From: Microbacterium natoriense
GTDB lineage: Bacteria; Actinomycetota; Actinomycetes; Actinomycetales; Microbacteriaceae
DNA length: 64,000 nucleotides
Assembly (NCBI RefSeq): GCF_030816295.1
Contig: NZ_JAUSXV010000001.1
Span: forward strand, 558,001 to 622,000
Direction: 5' to 3'
In this document: positions 29,184-38,971 of the stretch, piece by piece
How positions within the stretch are numbered: position 1 is the first letter of the stretch
Layout: each line of letters starts with the position of its first letter
Position numbers and translations under genes: made by a program
Notes under the pieces: model-generated
Told to the model about the DNA's origin: nothing
Database searches by the model: none
The model's input: the letters and a program-made list of their open reading frames with translations, nothing else

Positions 29184-30569
29184 TCATCCGATCACCATCC
29201 TCGGCTGGGAGCGCACGGCATCCGAGATCCGCAGCAGCAGGGCGACGATGAGCCAGTTCGCGACCAGCGATGAGCCGCCGGCCGCGAGGAACGGCGTGGT
29301 GAGTCCCGTGAGCGGGATGACGCGCGTGACGCCGCCGACCATGATGAACACCTGCAGCGCGATCGTGAACGACAGCCCGGTGGCGAGCAGCTTGCCGAAG
29401 TCGTCTTGCCCGGCGAGGCCGATGCGGATGCCGCGGCTCACGAACACCATGTACAGGCAGAGGATCGCGAACAGCCCGATCAGGCCGATCTCCTCGCCGA
29501 GGCTGGTGATGATGTAGTCGCTCTGCGCGAGCGGGGTGACCTCGGGGCGGCCCTGGCCCCAGCCGGTGCCCACGAGCCCGCCGTGAGCGAGTCCGAACAG
29601 GCCCTGCATGGGCTGGTACCCGGCGCGGTCGGGGTCGACCTGCTTCGGGTCGAACAGGAACAGCCAGTTGATGAACCGTCCGTGCACGTAGCTGAGGACC
29701 TGCGTGGCGACCACGGCGCCCGCGAGCACGAGTCCGAGGCCGATGAGCACCCAGCTCGTCTTGCCGGTGGCGACGTAGAGCATCGCGACGAACATGCCGA
29801 AGATGAGGGTTCCGGTGCCGAGGTCGCGCTGGAACACGATGATGCCGAGCGAGATGACCCAGACGACGAGGACCGGGCCGAGCTCGCGCATGCGCGGCCA
29901 TGTGATGCCGAGGAACCGCGTTCCCACCGAGGTGAGGCTCTCGCGGGTGCGCACGAGGTAGCCGGCGAAGAAGACGGCGAGGCAGAGTTTCGCGATCTCA
30001 CCGGGCTGGAACGAGATGAATCCGCCGAGCGACACCCAGACGGCGGCGTTCGCCTCGTCGACGCGGAGCCCGGGGACGAACGGGAGCAGCAGCAGAACGA
30101 TGCCGGTGAGGCCGAAGATGTAGGTGTATCGGAACAGCACGCGATAGTTGCGCAGCAGGATGACGACTGCGATCGCCCCGGCGAGCGAGATCGCCGTCCA
30201 CGCCAGCTGCTTCGTCGAGTAGGCATCCCAGCCGGTGTAGGCCTTCGCGATGTCGATGCGGTAGATCATCGCGATGCCGAGGCCCGTGAGCAGCGTCGCG
30301 ATCGGCAGCACGAAGGGGTCGGCGTCGCGGGCGACCACGCGCAGCACGATGTGCAGCGCGAAGGCGAGGGCGGCCAGGCCGCCGCCGATCGCGAGGATCA
30401 TCGGGTCGATCACGCCGAGGGCGCCCAGCTGCACCAGGGTCAGAGACGCACCGCTGATCACGGTGGCGAACAGCAGCAGACCGAATTCGCGGTTTCGCTG
30501 CGTCTGCGGCATCCGGATGCTGCGGAGCGCCTTGATGACGTTGGTGTCGGCGGCGACGTCGGTGCTCAT
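29184..30569 (-). CDS. rodA: FtsW/RodA/SpoVE-family peptidoglycan glycosyltransferase
   Basis: 461 residues, about ten to twelve membrane helices. SEDS family features include WVSLGGFISFQPGEIAKLCLAVFFAGYL, with the conserved Gln-Pro-(S/G)-Glu, and FQRDLGTGTLIFGMF, LGEEIGLIGLFAILCLY and GLTTPFLAAGGSSLVANW. It polymerises lipid II and acts with the class B PBP encoded next. The start overlaps the pstP stop by 4 bases. In this operon the gene is usually called rodA although its role can be septal or polar. Confidence 0.95.
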   Translation of the reverse strand: MSTDVAADTNVIKALRSIRMPQTQRNREFGLLLFATVISGASLTLVQLGALGVIDPMILAIGGGLAALAFALHIVLRVVARDADPFVLPIATLLTGLGIAMIYRIDIAKAYTGWDAYSTKQLAWTAISLAGAIAVVILLRNYRVLFRYTYIFGLTGIVLLLLPFVPGLRVDEANAAVWVSLGGFISFQPGEIAKLCLAVFFAGYLVRTRESLTSVGTRFLGITWPRMRELGPVLVVWVISLGIIVFQRDLGTGTLIFGMFVAMLYVATGKTSWVLIGLGLVLAGAVVATQVLSYVHGRFINWLFLFDPKQVDPDRAGYQPMQGLFGLAHGGLVGTGWGQGRPEVTPLAQSDYIITSLGEEIGLIGLFAILCLYMVFVSRGIRIGLAGQDDFGKLLATGLSFTIALQVFIMVGGVTRVIPLTGLTTPFLAAGGSSLVANWLIVALLLRISDAVRSQPRMVIG

Positions 30570-31864
30570 CCTGCACCCTCCGTCGGCGTCGGCACGGGTG
30601 TCGGCAGCGGGGTCTGCGTCTGCTGCGAGGTGATCGCGTCAGCGCCGGCCTGCAGGCGGGCGACGATCGCCTCGGCATCAGACAGCGAGCGGGCCGTGAT
30701 CGTGCGTTCGACCGAGAGGCGCTGGTACTCGGGCAGGTCGGCGAGCAGGATTTCGGTGTCGCGCAGCGGCGTCGAGAGCGTGATCGGCCCGATGTTCTGC
30801 TGCACGCCCTGGAAGATCACGACGCTGTCGTCGTCGGCGCCGATGAAGTAGCGCGTCTGGGTCCAGCTGTAGGCCGCGAAGGCCGCGATGCCGAGCATGA
30901 CCAGCACCACGAGCATCCCGGCGATCCAGCCCAGGCGTCGCCTCTTGGCGCGTCGGCGGTCCTCTTCGATGAGCTCCTCGAGGTACTCGGGTGCCGGTTC
31001 GAAGTGGCTGGGCTCGTTCGCCGCCTGGCGTACGGGGTGCAGCCAGTTGCTGAGCGCCGAGCGGGCCGCGGGGATCGTGATGTTCGCCGGGTTCGAGGCC
31101 GATCCGACGATGGTCGGGGTGCCCGAGGAGATCGCGTGCTGACCGCCGACGTCGACGAGCACCATCGTGACGTTGTCGGGGGCTCCGCCGTCGAGCGCCT
31201 GCTTGAGCAGGGTGTCGGCCGTGCGACCGGGAGCGGCGCCCATGCGCATCGCCTTGAGGATGTGCGCCTCGTCGACCACACCGGAGAGCCCGTCGGAGCA
31301 CAGCAGCCAGCGGTCGCCCGGCTGGGTGTGCATGACGAACATGTCGAGCTCGGGGTCGGCGTCCATGTCGCTGAGCACCCGCATCAGCACCGAGCGGCGC
31401 GGGTGATAGCGCGCCTCCTCCGGCGTGATGCGGCCCGAGTCGACGAGCCGCTGCACGAAGGTGTGGTCGGCGGTGATCTGGGTGAGCGCGTCGTCGCGGT
31501 AGAGGTAGATGCGCGAGTCGCCGATGTGGCCGATGACGGCGTAGTCGTCGACCATGATGATGGCGCTGAGAGTGGTGCCGAGTCCGGCGAGCTCCGGGCG
31601 CTCCTTGGCCGCGCGGATCAGGTCGCCCGCGGCCGTGGTCGCGGCGGCCTGCAGCGATGCCTGCGCGTCATCGGTCGACGCGTAGACCTGGTCGAGCGGC
31701 TCCATGCGGTGGATCGCGATGCTCGAGGCTACGTCGCCGCCCGCGTGGCCGCCCATGCCGTCGGCGACGACGAACAGGTTCGCTCCGGAGTATCCGGAGT
31801 CCTGGTTGTTGGAGCGGACCTTCCCGGTGTGGGAGATCGCGACGCTCGAGCCCTCGAAGACCAT
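30566..31864 (-). CDS. pstP: PP2C-family serine/threonine phosphatase
   Basis: 432 residues. The PP2C catalytic domain (about 5-235) carries SHTGKVRSNNQDSG, LFVVADGMGGHAGGDVASSIA, TTLSAIIMVDDYAVIGHIGDSR and LLCSDGLSGVVDE, with the metal-binding Asp residues. A linker and one membrane helix (about 308-330, AGMLVVLVMLGIAAFAAYSW) lead to an extracellular tail rich in Pro and Thr. It dephosphorylates the PASTA kinases and their substrates. Tight overlap with rodA and a 12-base gap to fhaB show one operon. Confidence 0.95.
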   Translation of the reverse strand: MVFEGSSVAISHTGKVRSNNQDSGYSGANLFVVADGMGGHAGGDVASSIAIHRMEPLDQVYASTDDAQASLQAAATTAAGDLIRAAKERPELAGLGTTLSAIIMVDDYAVIGHIGDSRIYLYRDDALTQITADHTFVQRLVDSGRITPEEARYHPRRSVLMRVLSDMDADPELDMFVMHTQPGDRWLLCSDGLSGVVDEAHILKAMRMGAAPGRTADTLLKQALDGGAPDNVTMVLVDVGGQHAISSGTPTIVGSASNPANITIPAARSALSNWLHPVRQAANEPSHFEPAPEYLEELIEEDRRRAKRRRLGWIAGMLVVLVMLGIAAFAAYSWTQTRYFIGADDDSVVIFQGVQQNIGPITLSTPLRDTEILLADLPEYQRLSVERTITARSLSDAEAIVARLQAGADAITSQQTQTPLPTPVPTPTEGAG

Positions 31865-31876
31865 GCGTACGGAGCC

Positions 31877-32392
31877 TTACGCTCTCAGCTCGAATGTCGT
31901 GGCGCCCACCTTGATGGGCGTGCCGAGGGAGAGCGAGACGGCGGCGCCGGTGACGCGCTTGCCGTTCACGTAGGTGCCGTTCGTGGAGTCGAGGTCTTCG
32001 ATCGTCCAGGTGTCTCCACGGAGCACGAGCCGCGCGTGATGGCTGGAGGTGTAGTCGTCGCGGATCACCAGCGCCGACTCGCTCGAGCGTCCGATCGACA
32101 GGCTCTCGCCCGTGACGGGCAGCTCGAGGCCGGCCTTGGGGCCGGAGGTGATCACGAGTCGCTTGGCGGTCGCGACGGTGGCGGGGCCGGTCGAGGGCCT
32201 CGCGGATGCCGGCTTCGATGCCGCCGGTGCGGCGGGTGCGGGTGCCGGGACCGCGGCGGCCTGGTCGGCCGGGAGCTTTCGCACCTTCACGCCGAAGAGG
32301 TCGGCGCGCAGGGAGTAGACCACGGCGAACACGAAGAACCACAGCAGCAGGAGGAATCCGAGCCGCAGCAGGAGAAGAGGAAGCTCGGCCAT
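31877..32392 (-). CDS. fhaB: FHA-domain protein FhaB
   Basis: 171 residues. An N-terminal membrane helix (about 5-28, LLLLRLGFLLLLWFFVFAVV) and an Ala/Pro-rich linker lead to a C-terminal FHA domain (about 88-168) with LSIGRSSES, SSHHARL and TNGTYVNG, the phosphothreonine-binding residues. FhaB (FipA partner) links the PknA/PknB kinases with the divisome. It overlaps the end of fhaA (TGATG). Confidence 0.93.
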   Translation of the reverse strand: MAELPLLLLRLGFLLLLWFFVFAVVYSLRADLFGVKVRKLPADQAAAVPAPAPAAPAASKPASARPSTGPATVATAKRLVITSGPKAGLELPVTGESLSIGRSSESALVIRDDYTSSHHARLVLRGDTWTIEDLDSTNGTYVNGKRVTGAAVSLSLGTPIKVGATTFELRA

Positions 32393-33117
32393 CAGATCAC
32401 TCCGAAGGCGCGGGTCGCGTCGTCGTCGCGCGGCCGCGCGGGCCGTGCGGGAGCGGTGATCGGGACGATCTTGAAGACGAGGTCGGTGCGACCGATCGTG
32501 ATGGTCGTGTCGGTCGGCAGGGCCGCCTCGCGGAGCTTCTCACCGTTGACCTTGGTGCCGTTGGTCGAACCCAGATCACGCATCATCGCGCGCTCGCCGT
32601 CCCACAGGATCTCGACGTGCTTGCGGCTGGATCCGGCATCGGAGATCGTGATGTCGGCATCCGATCCGCGTCCGACGATGGTCCGAGCGCGGGTGAGCGC
32701 GTGGCGGCGTCCGTCGACGTCGACCACGGCCTGCCAGCTGACCCGGCCCTCGACCGTGCCCGAGGTCACGCGGACGGTGCCCGTCGTGATGCTCTCGTCT
32801 GCTTCGAGCGAGATCGAAAGAGGGCCGGAGAAGCTGTAGCCCTGGGACTTCGCGTGCGTGGTGAGGAGCGCGTGGAGCTCATCGGTCAGCGCCCCGCCCA
32901 GTGCCAGCATCCGCTCCGCATCGTCGGGGCTGAGCCGCACGACGTAGCTGTTGGGCGTGATGATGCGGTCGCGGCTGACCACAGCGGCCTTCGTGTCCGC
33001 CTCGCGCCGCAGCGCCGAGGCGATCTCGACGGGCTGGATGCCGCTGCGGAAGGTCTTCGCGAACGCGCTGTTCACTGCGCGCTCGAGACCCTTCTCAAAG
33101 CTGTCAAGTAGTCCCAC
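32392..33117 (-). CDS. fhaA: FHA-domain protein FhaA with DUF3662 domain
   Basis: 241 residues from GTG 33117, chosen because AGAGGAG lies 5 bases before it and the family begins GLLDSFEKGLERAVNSAFAKTFRSG. The N-terminal DUF3662 region (1-120) is followed by a FHA domain (about 145-225) with TIVGRGSDADI, SSRKHVEI and STNGTKVNG. In mycobacteria FhaA binds phosphorylated MviN and regulates peptidoglycan precursor supply. It heads the operon that runs to pknB. Confidence 0.93.
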   Translation of the reverse strand: MGLLDSFEKGLERAVNSAFAKTFRSGIQPVEIASALRREADTKAAVVSRDRIITPNSYVVRLSPDDAERMLALGGALTDELHALLTTHAKSQGYSFSGPLSISLEADESITTGTVRVTSGTVEGRVSWQAVVDVDGRRHALTRARTIVGRGSDADITISDAGSSRKHVEILWDGERAMMRDLGSTNGTKVNGEKLREAALPTDTTITIGRTDLVFKIVPITAPARPARPRDDDATRAFGVI

Positions 33118-33353
33118 TGGGCTCCTCTGGCATGCCGACCGGTGGGTACATCGTAGCCAGGTGTCCTGAGTGAACGCCGTTGCGCGGCGGATTCCTGGAC
33201 GGCGTCGGGGGTTGTGCCGGGTTGCGAGATCGGGGTTTCGGGACGACCTCCGGCGCGGGAACACCGGTCTCGCGGGGTTCGTCGGGCCGAGTTTTCGTCG
33301 GGCCGGAACGCGTGATATCTTTGGGAAGTTGAGTTCTTCGGAGCGAGACGCTC

Positions 33354-33436
33354 GCGCGAGTGGCGGAATGGTAGACGCGCTGGCTTCAGGTGCCAGTGTC
33401 CTTATGGACGTGGGGGTTCAAGTCCCCCCTCGCGCA
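33354..33436 (+). tRNA. tRNA-Leu (anticodon CAG)
   Basis: Acceptor arms GCGCGAG and CTCGCGC, anticodon loop TTCAGGT (CAG), a long variable arm GTCC-TTAT-GGAC as expected for class II leucine tRNA, T-loop TTCAAGT, discriminator A, CCA not encoded. The 236-base gap upstream shows only a possible -10 (TATCTT near 33316). Confidence 0.97.
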
Positions 33437-33442
33437 CAGCGA

Positions 33443-33476
33443 GAAGAAGACCCGGTCTGATGACCGGGTCTTCTTC
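33443..33476 (+). terminator. Terminator after tRNA-Leu
   Basis: 15-bp perfect stem GAAGAAGACCCGGTC with GACCGGGTCTTCTTC, loop TGAT. Confidence 0.93.
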
Positions 33477-33527
33477 GTTGAAGGGCTGCTGTGCGCTTCC
33501 CTACGCTCCCCAGGTAGCGTCTCTCTC

Positions 33528-34136
33528 ATGACCTCCCCGTGGTTGCCGAAGCCGACTCTGCCCGGCGATCGCGTGACGCTGCGTCCGTTCACGGCGGCGG
33601 ATGCCGAGGCGATGGGCATCATCCTCGCCGATCCCGACGTGCTCAGGCTCACGGGTTCGGTCACCTCGAGCGCCGAGATCGAGCAGGCGAGTCCCCTCCC
33701 TGACGAACGCACGCGTGACTGGTATGCGACCCGCGCCGGGGTCGACGAGCGCCTCGATCTGGCCATCATCGACAGTGCGACCGGCGCACTCGTCGGAGAG
33801 GTCGTGCTCAACGACTACGACGCCAACAGCAGCTCGGCGAATTTCCGCACGCTCATCGGGCCGGAGGGCCGCGGCCGAGGCCTCGGCACCGAGGCCGCCC
33901 GGCTGATCATCGGCTACGGATTCGAGAAGATCGGCCTGCACCGGATCGGCCTCGACGTGTACGCGGTCAACCCGCGGGCCCAGCACGTCTACGAGAGCGT
34001 CGGCTTCGTCGTCGAGGGGATCAAGCGCGACGCCTTCGCCTTCGACGGCGAGTACGTCGACGAGGTGTGGATGTCGATCCTCGCCGACGAATGGGCGGCG
34101 CACCGCGGGCGGCCCGGGTTGGCCGCGCGAGGCTGA
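33528..34136 (+). CDS. GNAT-family N-acetyltransferase (RimJ/RimL-like)
   Basis: 202 residues. The acetyl-CoA binding motif A reads IGPEGRGRGLGTEAARLIIGYGFEKIGLHRI, and motif B LDVYAVNPRAQHVYESVGFVVEG. This form resembles RimJ/RimL-type transferases that modify protein N-termini or small amines. ATG 33528 is chosen because the domain opens with VTLRPFTAADAEAM soon after it. TAGCGT lies 8-13 bases upstream, which would suit a leaderless mRNA. A single gene between tRNA-Leu and the GH32 operon. Confidence 0.9.
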   Translation: MTSPWLPKPTLPGDRVTLRPFTAADAEAMGIILADPDVLRLTGSVTSSAEIEQASPLPDERTRDWYATRAGVDERLDLAIIDSATGALVGEVVLNDYDANSSSANFRTLIGPEGRGRGLGTEAARLIIGYGFEKIGLHRIGLDVYAVNPRAQHVYESVGFVVEGIKRDAFAFDGEYVDEVWMSILADEWAAHRGRPGLAARG

Positions 34137-34180
34137 CGAGTCGAAGGCCGCTTGAGTGCGTCCCGTCGAAGACTCGCGCT

Positions 34181-34239
34181 GATTAACCGCTTGACCAATC
34201 TCTATAGCCCCCGCTAGCATCGTGCGTAACCGATTAACC
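34181..34239 (+). promoter_or_regulatory. Promoter and candidate LacI operators of the GH32 operon
   Basis: TTGACC (34191-34196) and TAGCAT (34215-34220), with 18 bases between, form a good promoter. GATTAACC occurs at 34181-34188, just before the -35, and again at 34232-34239, just after the expected transcription start. The first is part of GATT-N12-AATC and the second of TAACC-GATTA, both partly symmetric with a central CG or similar. A LacI-family repressor is encoded at the end of the operon. Confidence 0.6.
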
Positions 34240-34257
34240 AATGGCGATAGGACGGGC

Positions 34258-35732
34258 ATGGACCAGCGAGGGTTCTACCAACCGGAAGACGGATGGGTCG
34301 GGGATGTCATCCCCTGGCAGGAAGACGGCGTCTTCCACCTCTTCTACCTGCACGAGACGCGACGCACCCCCAAAGAGGGGATGCCGTGGCACCGCATCAC
34401 GACGGAGAATCTCGTCGACTTCGCCGAGCAGGGCGAGGCCATCGCGTCCGCCAGCCACGACGCCGACGACTTCAACATCTACACCGGCAGCATCGTGCAG
34501 GGCGGCGACGGCGTGCACCACGCCTTCTACACGGGTCAGAATCCCGACCGTCGCGGGGCTGACGGACTGCCGCTGCAGCTCGTCATGCACGCGACCAGCC
34601 ATGACGGCATGGCCACCTGGCAGCGTCACCCCGAGCACACCTTCGGTGCGACGGCCGGCTACGAGACGGCCGACTGGCGCGACCCCTTCGTCTTCCGCGA
34701 CGAGGAACGCGGGGTCTGGCGGATGCTCATCACCGCCCGCCATGTCGACGGTCCCACCCGTCGTCGCGGCGTCGTCGCGCAGTGCATCTCGCACGACCTC
34801 GTCACCTGGGAGCCGGCGGCGCCGTTCTGGGACCCGCGCCGAGGCGTCGCCCACGAATGCCCCGAGGTCTTCCAATGGGGCGACTGGTGGTATCTCGTCG
34901 CCTCCGAGTTCAGCGACTCCTTCACGACCCGCTACCGGATGTCACGCTCCGTCGACGGGCCCTGGATCGTGCCGGAGCACGACACCCTCGACGGCCGCGC
35001 GTTCTACGCCGCCAAGTCCGCAGCGCGCGGAGACCGCCGACTGTTCTTCGGCTGGATCGCCTCCCGCGAGGGTTCGATCGATGACGGCGCCTGGCAATGG
35101 GCGGGAACGCTCTCTGTGCTCGAAGCCGAGCAGCGCTCCGACGGAACCCTCGCGTTCCACCCGGCCGGCGAACTGCGTGAGACCTTCGGCACCGGCGCGG
35201 CCGCCCTCCCGGCGAACACTGTGCTCAGCGCCCCCGACGGCTACACGAGCGCGCTGACCGACGCCGACGCCCCCGATTCCTTCCGGCTCACCGCCGTGTT
35301 CGACATCGACGAGGGCACCCGCGAATGCGGAGTGCTGCTGCGTGCGAGCGCCGACGGCGACCGCGGGTACTCCCTCCGGCTCGAACCGCAGCGGGACCGC
35401 CTCGTCCTCGACCGCTGGCCCCGACGCTCGACCGGAACAGAGCAGTGGCAGATCTCGGGCGACGTGCCCTACGTGATCGAACTCGAACGACCCGTCCACT
35501 TGCCGGCGCCGGTCGGCATGAGCTCGAGGTGATCGTCGATGGCGACCTCTGCGTGGCGACGGTCGACGACGCCGTCGTGCTCAGCACCCGCCTCTACGAC
35601 CATCGCACCGGCCGGGTCGGTGCATTCGCCGGCGACGGCTCTGTCACCCTCGAGAGCTTCACGCTCCACGAACGCGCCGATCGCAGCATCTGCGCGGCCG
35701 AATCCGCCACGGCATCCGCAGTTCTGTCCTGA
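34258..35732 (+). CDS. Glycoside hydrolase family 32 protein, with an apparent frameshift
   Basis: A beta-fructosidase-type enzyme (levanase, fructanase or sucrose hydrolase), cytoplasmic because no signal is seen. Family 32 features: FYQPEDGWVGDVIPW replaces the usual N-terminal motif, the DWRDPFVF acid/base region with RDP, and HECPEVF with the catalytic Glu. The first frame stops at 35532 after LPAPVGMSSR, but the beta-sandwich C-terminus continues in another frame (HELEVIVDGDLCVATVDDAV to SAVLS) to 35732. One missing base at about 35509-35511 explains this; restored length is 491 residues. It leads an operon with an ABC sugar importer and LacI. Confidence 0.82.
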
Positions 35733-35776
35733 CCGCACCACCAGTTACCCGCATCATGAATCGAAGGAGATTGACC

Positions 35777-37114
35777 ATGACCCGACCTGCGCGCAGGATG
35801 GCGTTCTTCGCCGCAGCCGCCGCGACCGCGATCGTCCTGTCCGGCTGCACGGGCGCCGCGACCGGCGCCGACCCGACCGACGTCGACCCCGAGGGTGAGA
35901 TCGTCCCTCGTGAGATCTCGTGGCTGCTGTCGCGCCCTGCCGACGGCGGAGTGATCACCGCTATGGAACAGATCGCCGACGAGTACGCCGCCGACCACCC
36001 CGGCTTCAAGCTCAACCTGATCACCACACCCGACCGCCCCTCGTACATCCAGAAGTACGAGACCCTGGCCGCGGCGAACAAGCTCCCTGAGCTGTTCGAC
36101 ACCGACGCGACCCCGTTCGCCCAGAAGCTCGCCGGGCAGGGTCGCATGGTCGACGTCGACCTGCTCCTCGACGACCTCGGCCTGTCCGACGACTACCGGG
36201 AGGCGGCTCTGAACTACCAGCGCTTCGACGACGGCTCGCTGTACATGGTGCCTTTCGAGTTCCAGCTCGAGTTCTTCTGGTACAACACGGAGCTGTTCGA
36301 GAACGCCGGCGTACAGGTCCCCGCGACGCTCGACGACTTTCCGAAGATGTGCACCGACCTCCGCGCTGCAGGCATCACACCCATCGCCCTCGACGGCCAG
36401 GACCAGTGGCCGCTGGAGCGGTACATGGCCTACTACCCCTTCCGCCTCGAAGGCCCCGGCTACGTGCAGGACCTCAAGAACGGCAAGGCGAAGTTCTCCG
36501 ATCCTGCCGGCCGTGCCGCCGCCGAGTGGCTGTACGAACTGGGACAGGCCGGATGCTTCTCCGAGGGCTTCTCGGCGACCGGCTACGCCGACGCACAGGC
36601 GCAGTTCACGTCGGGGAAGGCGGCCGTCTACAACATCGGCACCTGGGAACTCGGCAACCTCGCGACCGACGCGCTCGATCCCGCCGTGCGTGATGCGGTC
36701 GACTACTTCACGCTGCCCACGATCGACGGCGCGGCCACTGCCGACAACGAGTACGTGACACCCTCGGGCATCGGCATGGCAGTGAACGCGAAGACCTACG
36801 ACCCGCTCGTTCGGGACTTCCTCGCCTTCGCCCTCGAGCGGTACCCCGCACTCGTGGCGGAGACCGGCGCCTTCTCGCCGACGTCGAACGTCGAGACGAC
36901 AGTTCCCGCAGGCGCCACGCCGCTCTACACGAAGGCGCTCGAGCAGGCGAACGACGTCGGCTTGGCCATCGCGATGCCGTGGGACACCCAGCTCGACCCG
37001 GCGACCAACACCTGCCTGCAGCAGGAGCTCACCCTTCTGGTGCAGGGCGAGATCACGCCAGACGAGTTCATCGAGACCATGGATGCCGCTCTCGCGGAGA
37101 ACAGCGATGGCTGA
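35777..37114 (+). CDS. ABC transporter sugar-binding lipoprotein
   Basis: 445 residues. A lipoprotein signal with the lipobox LSGC (Cys24) is followed by an extracellular solute-binding domain of the sugar type (family 1): EISWLLSRPADGGVITAMEQIADEYAADHPG and LPELFDTDATPFAQKLAGQG. ATG 35777 is used because AAGGAG precedes it; an earlier ATG 35756 is less well placed. It delivers an oligosaccharide to the two permeases encoded next. No ATPase gene is in the cluster, so a shared MsiK-like ATPase elsewhere probably powers it. Confidence 0.92.
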   Translation: MTRPARRMAFFAAAAATAIVLSGCTGAATGADPTDVDPEGEIVPREISWLLSRPADGGVITAMEQIADEYAADHPGFKLNLITTPDRPSYIQKYETLAAANKLPELFDTDATPFAQKLAGQGRMVDVDLLLDDLGLSDDYREAALNYQRFDDGSLYMVPFEFQLEFFWYNTELFENAGVQVPATLDDFPKMCTDLRAAGITPIALDGQDQWPLERYMAYYPFRLEGPGYVQDLKNGKAKFSDPAGRAAAEWLYELGQAGCFSEGFSATGYADAQAQFTSGKAAVYNIGTWELGNLATDALDPAVRDAVDYFTLPTIDGAATADNEYVTPSGIGMAVNAKTYDPLVRDFLAFALERYPALVAETGAFSPTSNVETTVPAGATPLYTKALEQANDVGLAIAMPWDTQLDPATNTCLQQELTLLVQGEITPDEFIETMDAALAENSDG

Positions 37115-38066
37115 AGCCCTGACAGCCGAGGCGGGGGCGGTACGTCCGCGCCCGCCTCGGCGCTCCTCCCGCATGAGCACCTCGATGCTGCCGAGACGCT
37201 CGGCTCTGTCGGTCGCGGTGTTCCTCGTTCCGCCGCTGCTGCTGTACGGCGTCGCGGTTCTGCTGCCGATCCTGCAGTCGCTGGTGCTCAGCTTCTTCCG
37301 CTGGGACGGCATCACGGACATGCTCTTCGTCGGCATCGACAACTACATCAAGATGTTCACGCGCGACGACGTCTTCTGGATCGCGTTCGGCAACGCCCTC
37401 GGGTATCTCGCGATCTGCCTCGTGCTGCAGCTCGGCGGCGCGCTGGTCGTAGCCAGCCTCCTCACCGCGCTCCCGCGGGCGCGAGAGGTCGTGAAGACGC
37501 TCTACCTGCTGCCCGCGATCATCTCCACCGTCGCGATCGCCTTCCTGTTCCAGCGCATCTACTCGCTCGACCCGGTCGGCCTCATCAACCAGGTTCTCGC
37601 CTGGGTGGGGCTCGAGGGGCTGCAGACGGCGTGGCTCTCCACCGTGCAGACCGTGCTCGCAGCCGTGTCGATCCCCGAAGGCTGGCGCTTCACCGGCCTG
37701 TACATGCTGATCATCTACGCCGCGCTCATCTCGGTGCCGCAGGAGCTGGAAGAGGCGGCACGCCTGGACGGCGCCTCCTGGTGGCAGGTGTTCTGGCGCA
37801 TCCGCTTCCCCCACATCCGCCCGGTGTGGATCACGACCACGATCATGGCGACGACCTTCGCCCTGCGCGGCTTCGACATCCCCTACCTGCTCACCGGCGG
37901 CGGACCAGGACAGGCATCCGAACTGCTCACCACGTACATGTACAAGACGGCGTTCGTGCATACCGACTACGGCTACGCCAGCGCGATCTCGGTGTTCATC
38001 GTGGTCGAGTGCCTCGTCGCCGTCGGAATCATCCTGCTCATGCTCCGTCGAAGGGACGACTCATGA
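37107..38066 (+). CDS. ABC sugar transporter permease, MalF type
   Basis: 319 residues. About six membrane helices with a long cytoplasmic N-terminus. The inner-membrane EAA loop reads VPQELEEAARLDGASWWQVFWRI, which contacts the ATPase. The start overlaps the binding-protein gene by 8 bases and its own stop overlaps the next permease (ATGA), so the operon is coupled. Sugar type is not set by the sequence, but the GH32 neighbour points to fructo-oligosaccharides or sucrose. Confidence 0.93.
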   Translation: MAEALTAEAGAVRPRPPRRSSRMSTSMLPRRSALSVAVFLVPPLLLYGVAVLLPILQSLVLSFFRWDGITDMLFVGIDNYIKMFTRDDVFWIAFGNALGYLAICLVLQLGGALVVASLLTALPRAREVVKTLYLLPAIISTVAIAFLFQRIYSLDPVGLINQVLAWVGLEGLQTAWLSTVQTVLAAVSIPEGWRFTGLYMLIIYAALISVPQELEEAARLDGASWWQVFWRIRFPHIRPVWITTTIMATTFALRGFDIPYLLTGGGPGQASELLTTYMYKTAFVHTDYGYASAISVFIVVECLVAVGIILLMLRRRDDS

Positions 38067-38971
38067 CCGTGCTCGCAGCCCCGCCCGCCGCACCCGCGCC
38101 GCCCGCCTCGCGTCCCCAGCGGATCCGCCGCACCGGCAGCACTCGCCTGCAGGTGCAGCGGACCCTGCTGACCGTGACCGTCGCCCTGATCGTCATCGTG
38201 CAGGTGTACCCGCTGGCGTGGCTGTTCCTGACGAGCTTCCGCACGGCGAACGACTTCGCCGCCGGCAACCCGTTCGCGCTGCCGTCGTCGTTCACGCTCG
38301 AGAACTACGGGCGAGCGTTCACGACGGGCAACCTCTGGCTGAACATTCTGAACAGCCTGATCGTCACTCTGGGGGCGAGCGCGCTGATCGTGGTGGCCGG
38401 CATGATGGCGGCTTTCGCCCTGCAGGTGCTCGGGTTCCGGTTCAGCGGATTCGTGCGCGCGCTGTTCCTCCTGGGCATCATCGTCCCGGTGCAGATCGCC
38501 CTGGTGCCGCTGTTCATCGACTACTCGCAGGTCGGGCTCCTCGACACGCACCTGTCGATGATCATCCCGCTCGCGGCGTTCGCCCTGCCGATGTCGGTCT
38601 ACCTGTTCTCGTCGTTCTACGAGTACATCCCACGGGAGACCTACGAGGCGGCCTCGCTCGACGGCGCGGGACCGTACCGGATCTTCCTCAGGATCACGTC
38701 GCCGCTGTCGGTCAACACGATCATCACGGTGGTGCTGGTGAACAGCATCTTCATCTGGAACGACTTCATCTTCGCGAACACCTTCGTGCTCTCCGACGGG
38801 CTGAAGACCATCCCGCTCGGTCTGCAGAACTACATTGGGGCGATGGGGAACACCGATTGGACGGCGACCTTCGCCGCCGTGTGCGTCACGGTGACGCCGC
38901 TGCTGTTGGTGTTCCTGGTCTTGAACAAGGCGATGATCTACGGCCTGGAGAGCGGAGCGACCAAGGGATGA
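38063..38971 (+). CDS. ABC sugar transporter permease, MalG type
   Basis: 302 residues. The N-terminus is Ala/Pro-rich, followed by six membrane helices and the EAA loop IPRETYEAASLDGAGPYRIFLRI. It pairs with the MalF-type permease. ATG 38063 overlaps the previous stop by 4 bases; its stop overlaps the LacI start in the same way. Confidence 0.93.
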   Translation: MTVLAAPPAAPAPPASRPQRIRRTGSTRLQVQRTLLTVTVALIVIVQVYPLAWLFLTSFRTANDFAAGNPFALPSSFTLENYGRAFTTGNLWLNILNSLIVTLGASALIVVAGMMAAFALQVLGFRFSGFVRALFLLGIIVPVQIALVPLFIDYSQVGLLDTHLSMIIPLAAFALPMSVYLFSSFYEYIPRETYEAASLDGAGPYRIFLRITSPLSVNTIITVVLVNSIFIWNDFIFANTFVLSDGLKTIPLGLQNYIGAMGNTDWTATFAAVCVTVTPLLLVFLVLNKAMIYGLESGATKG

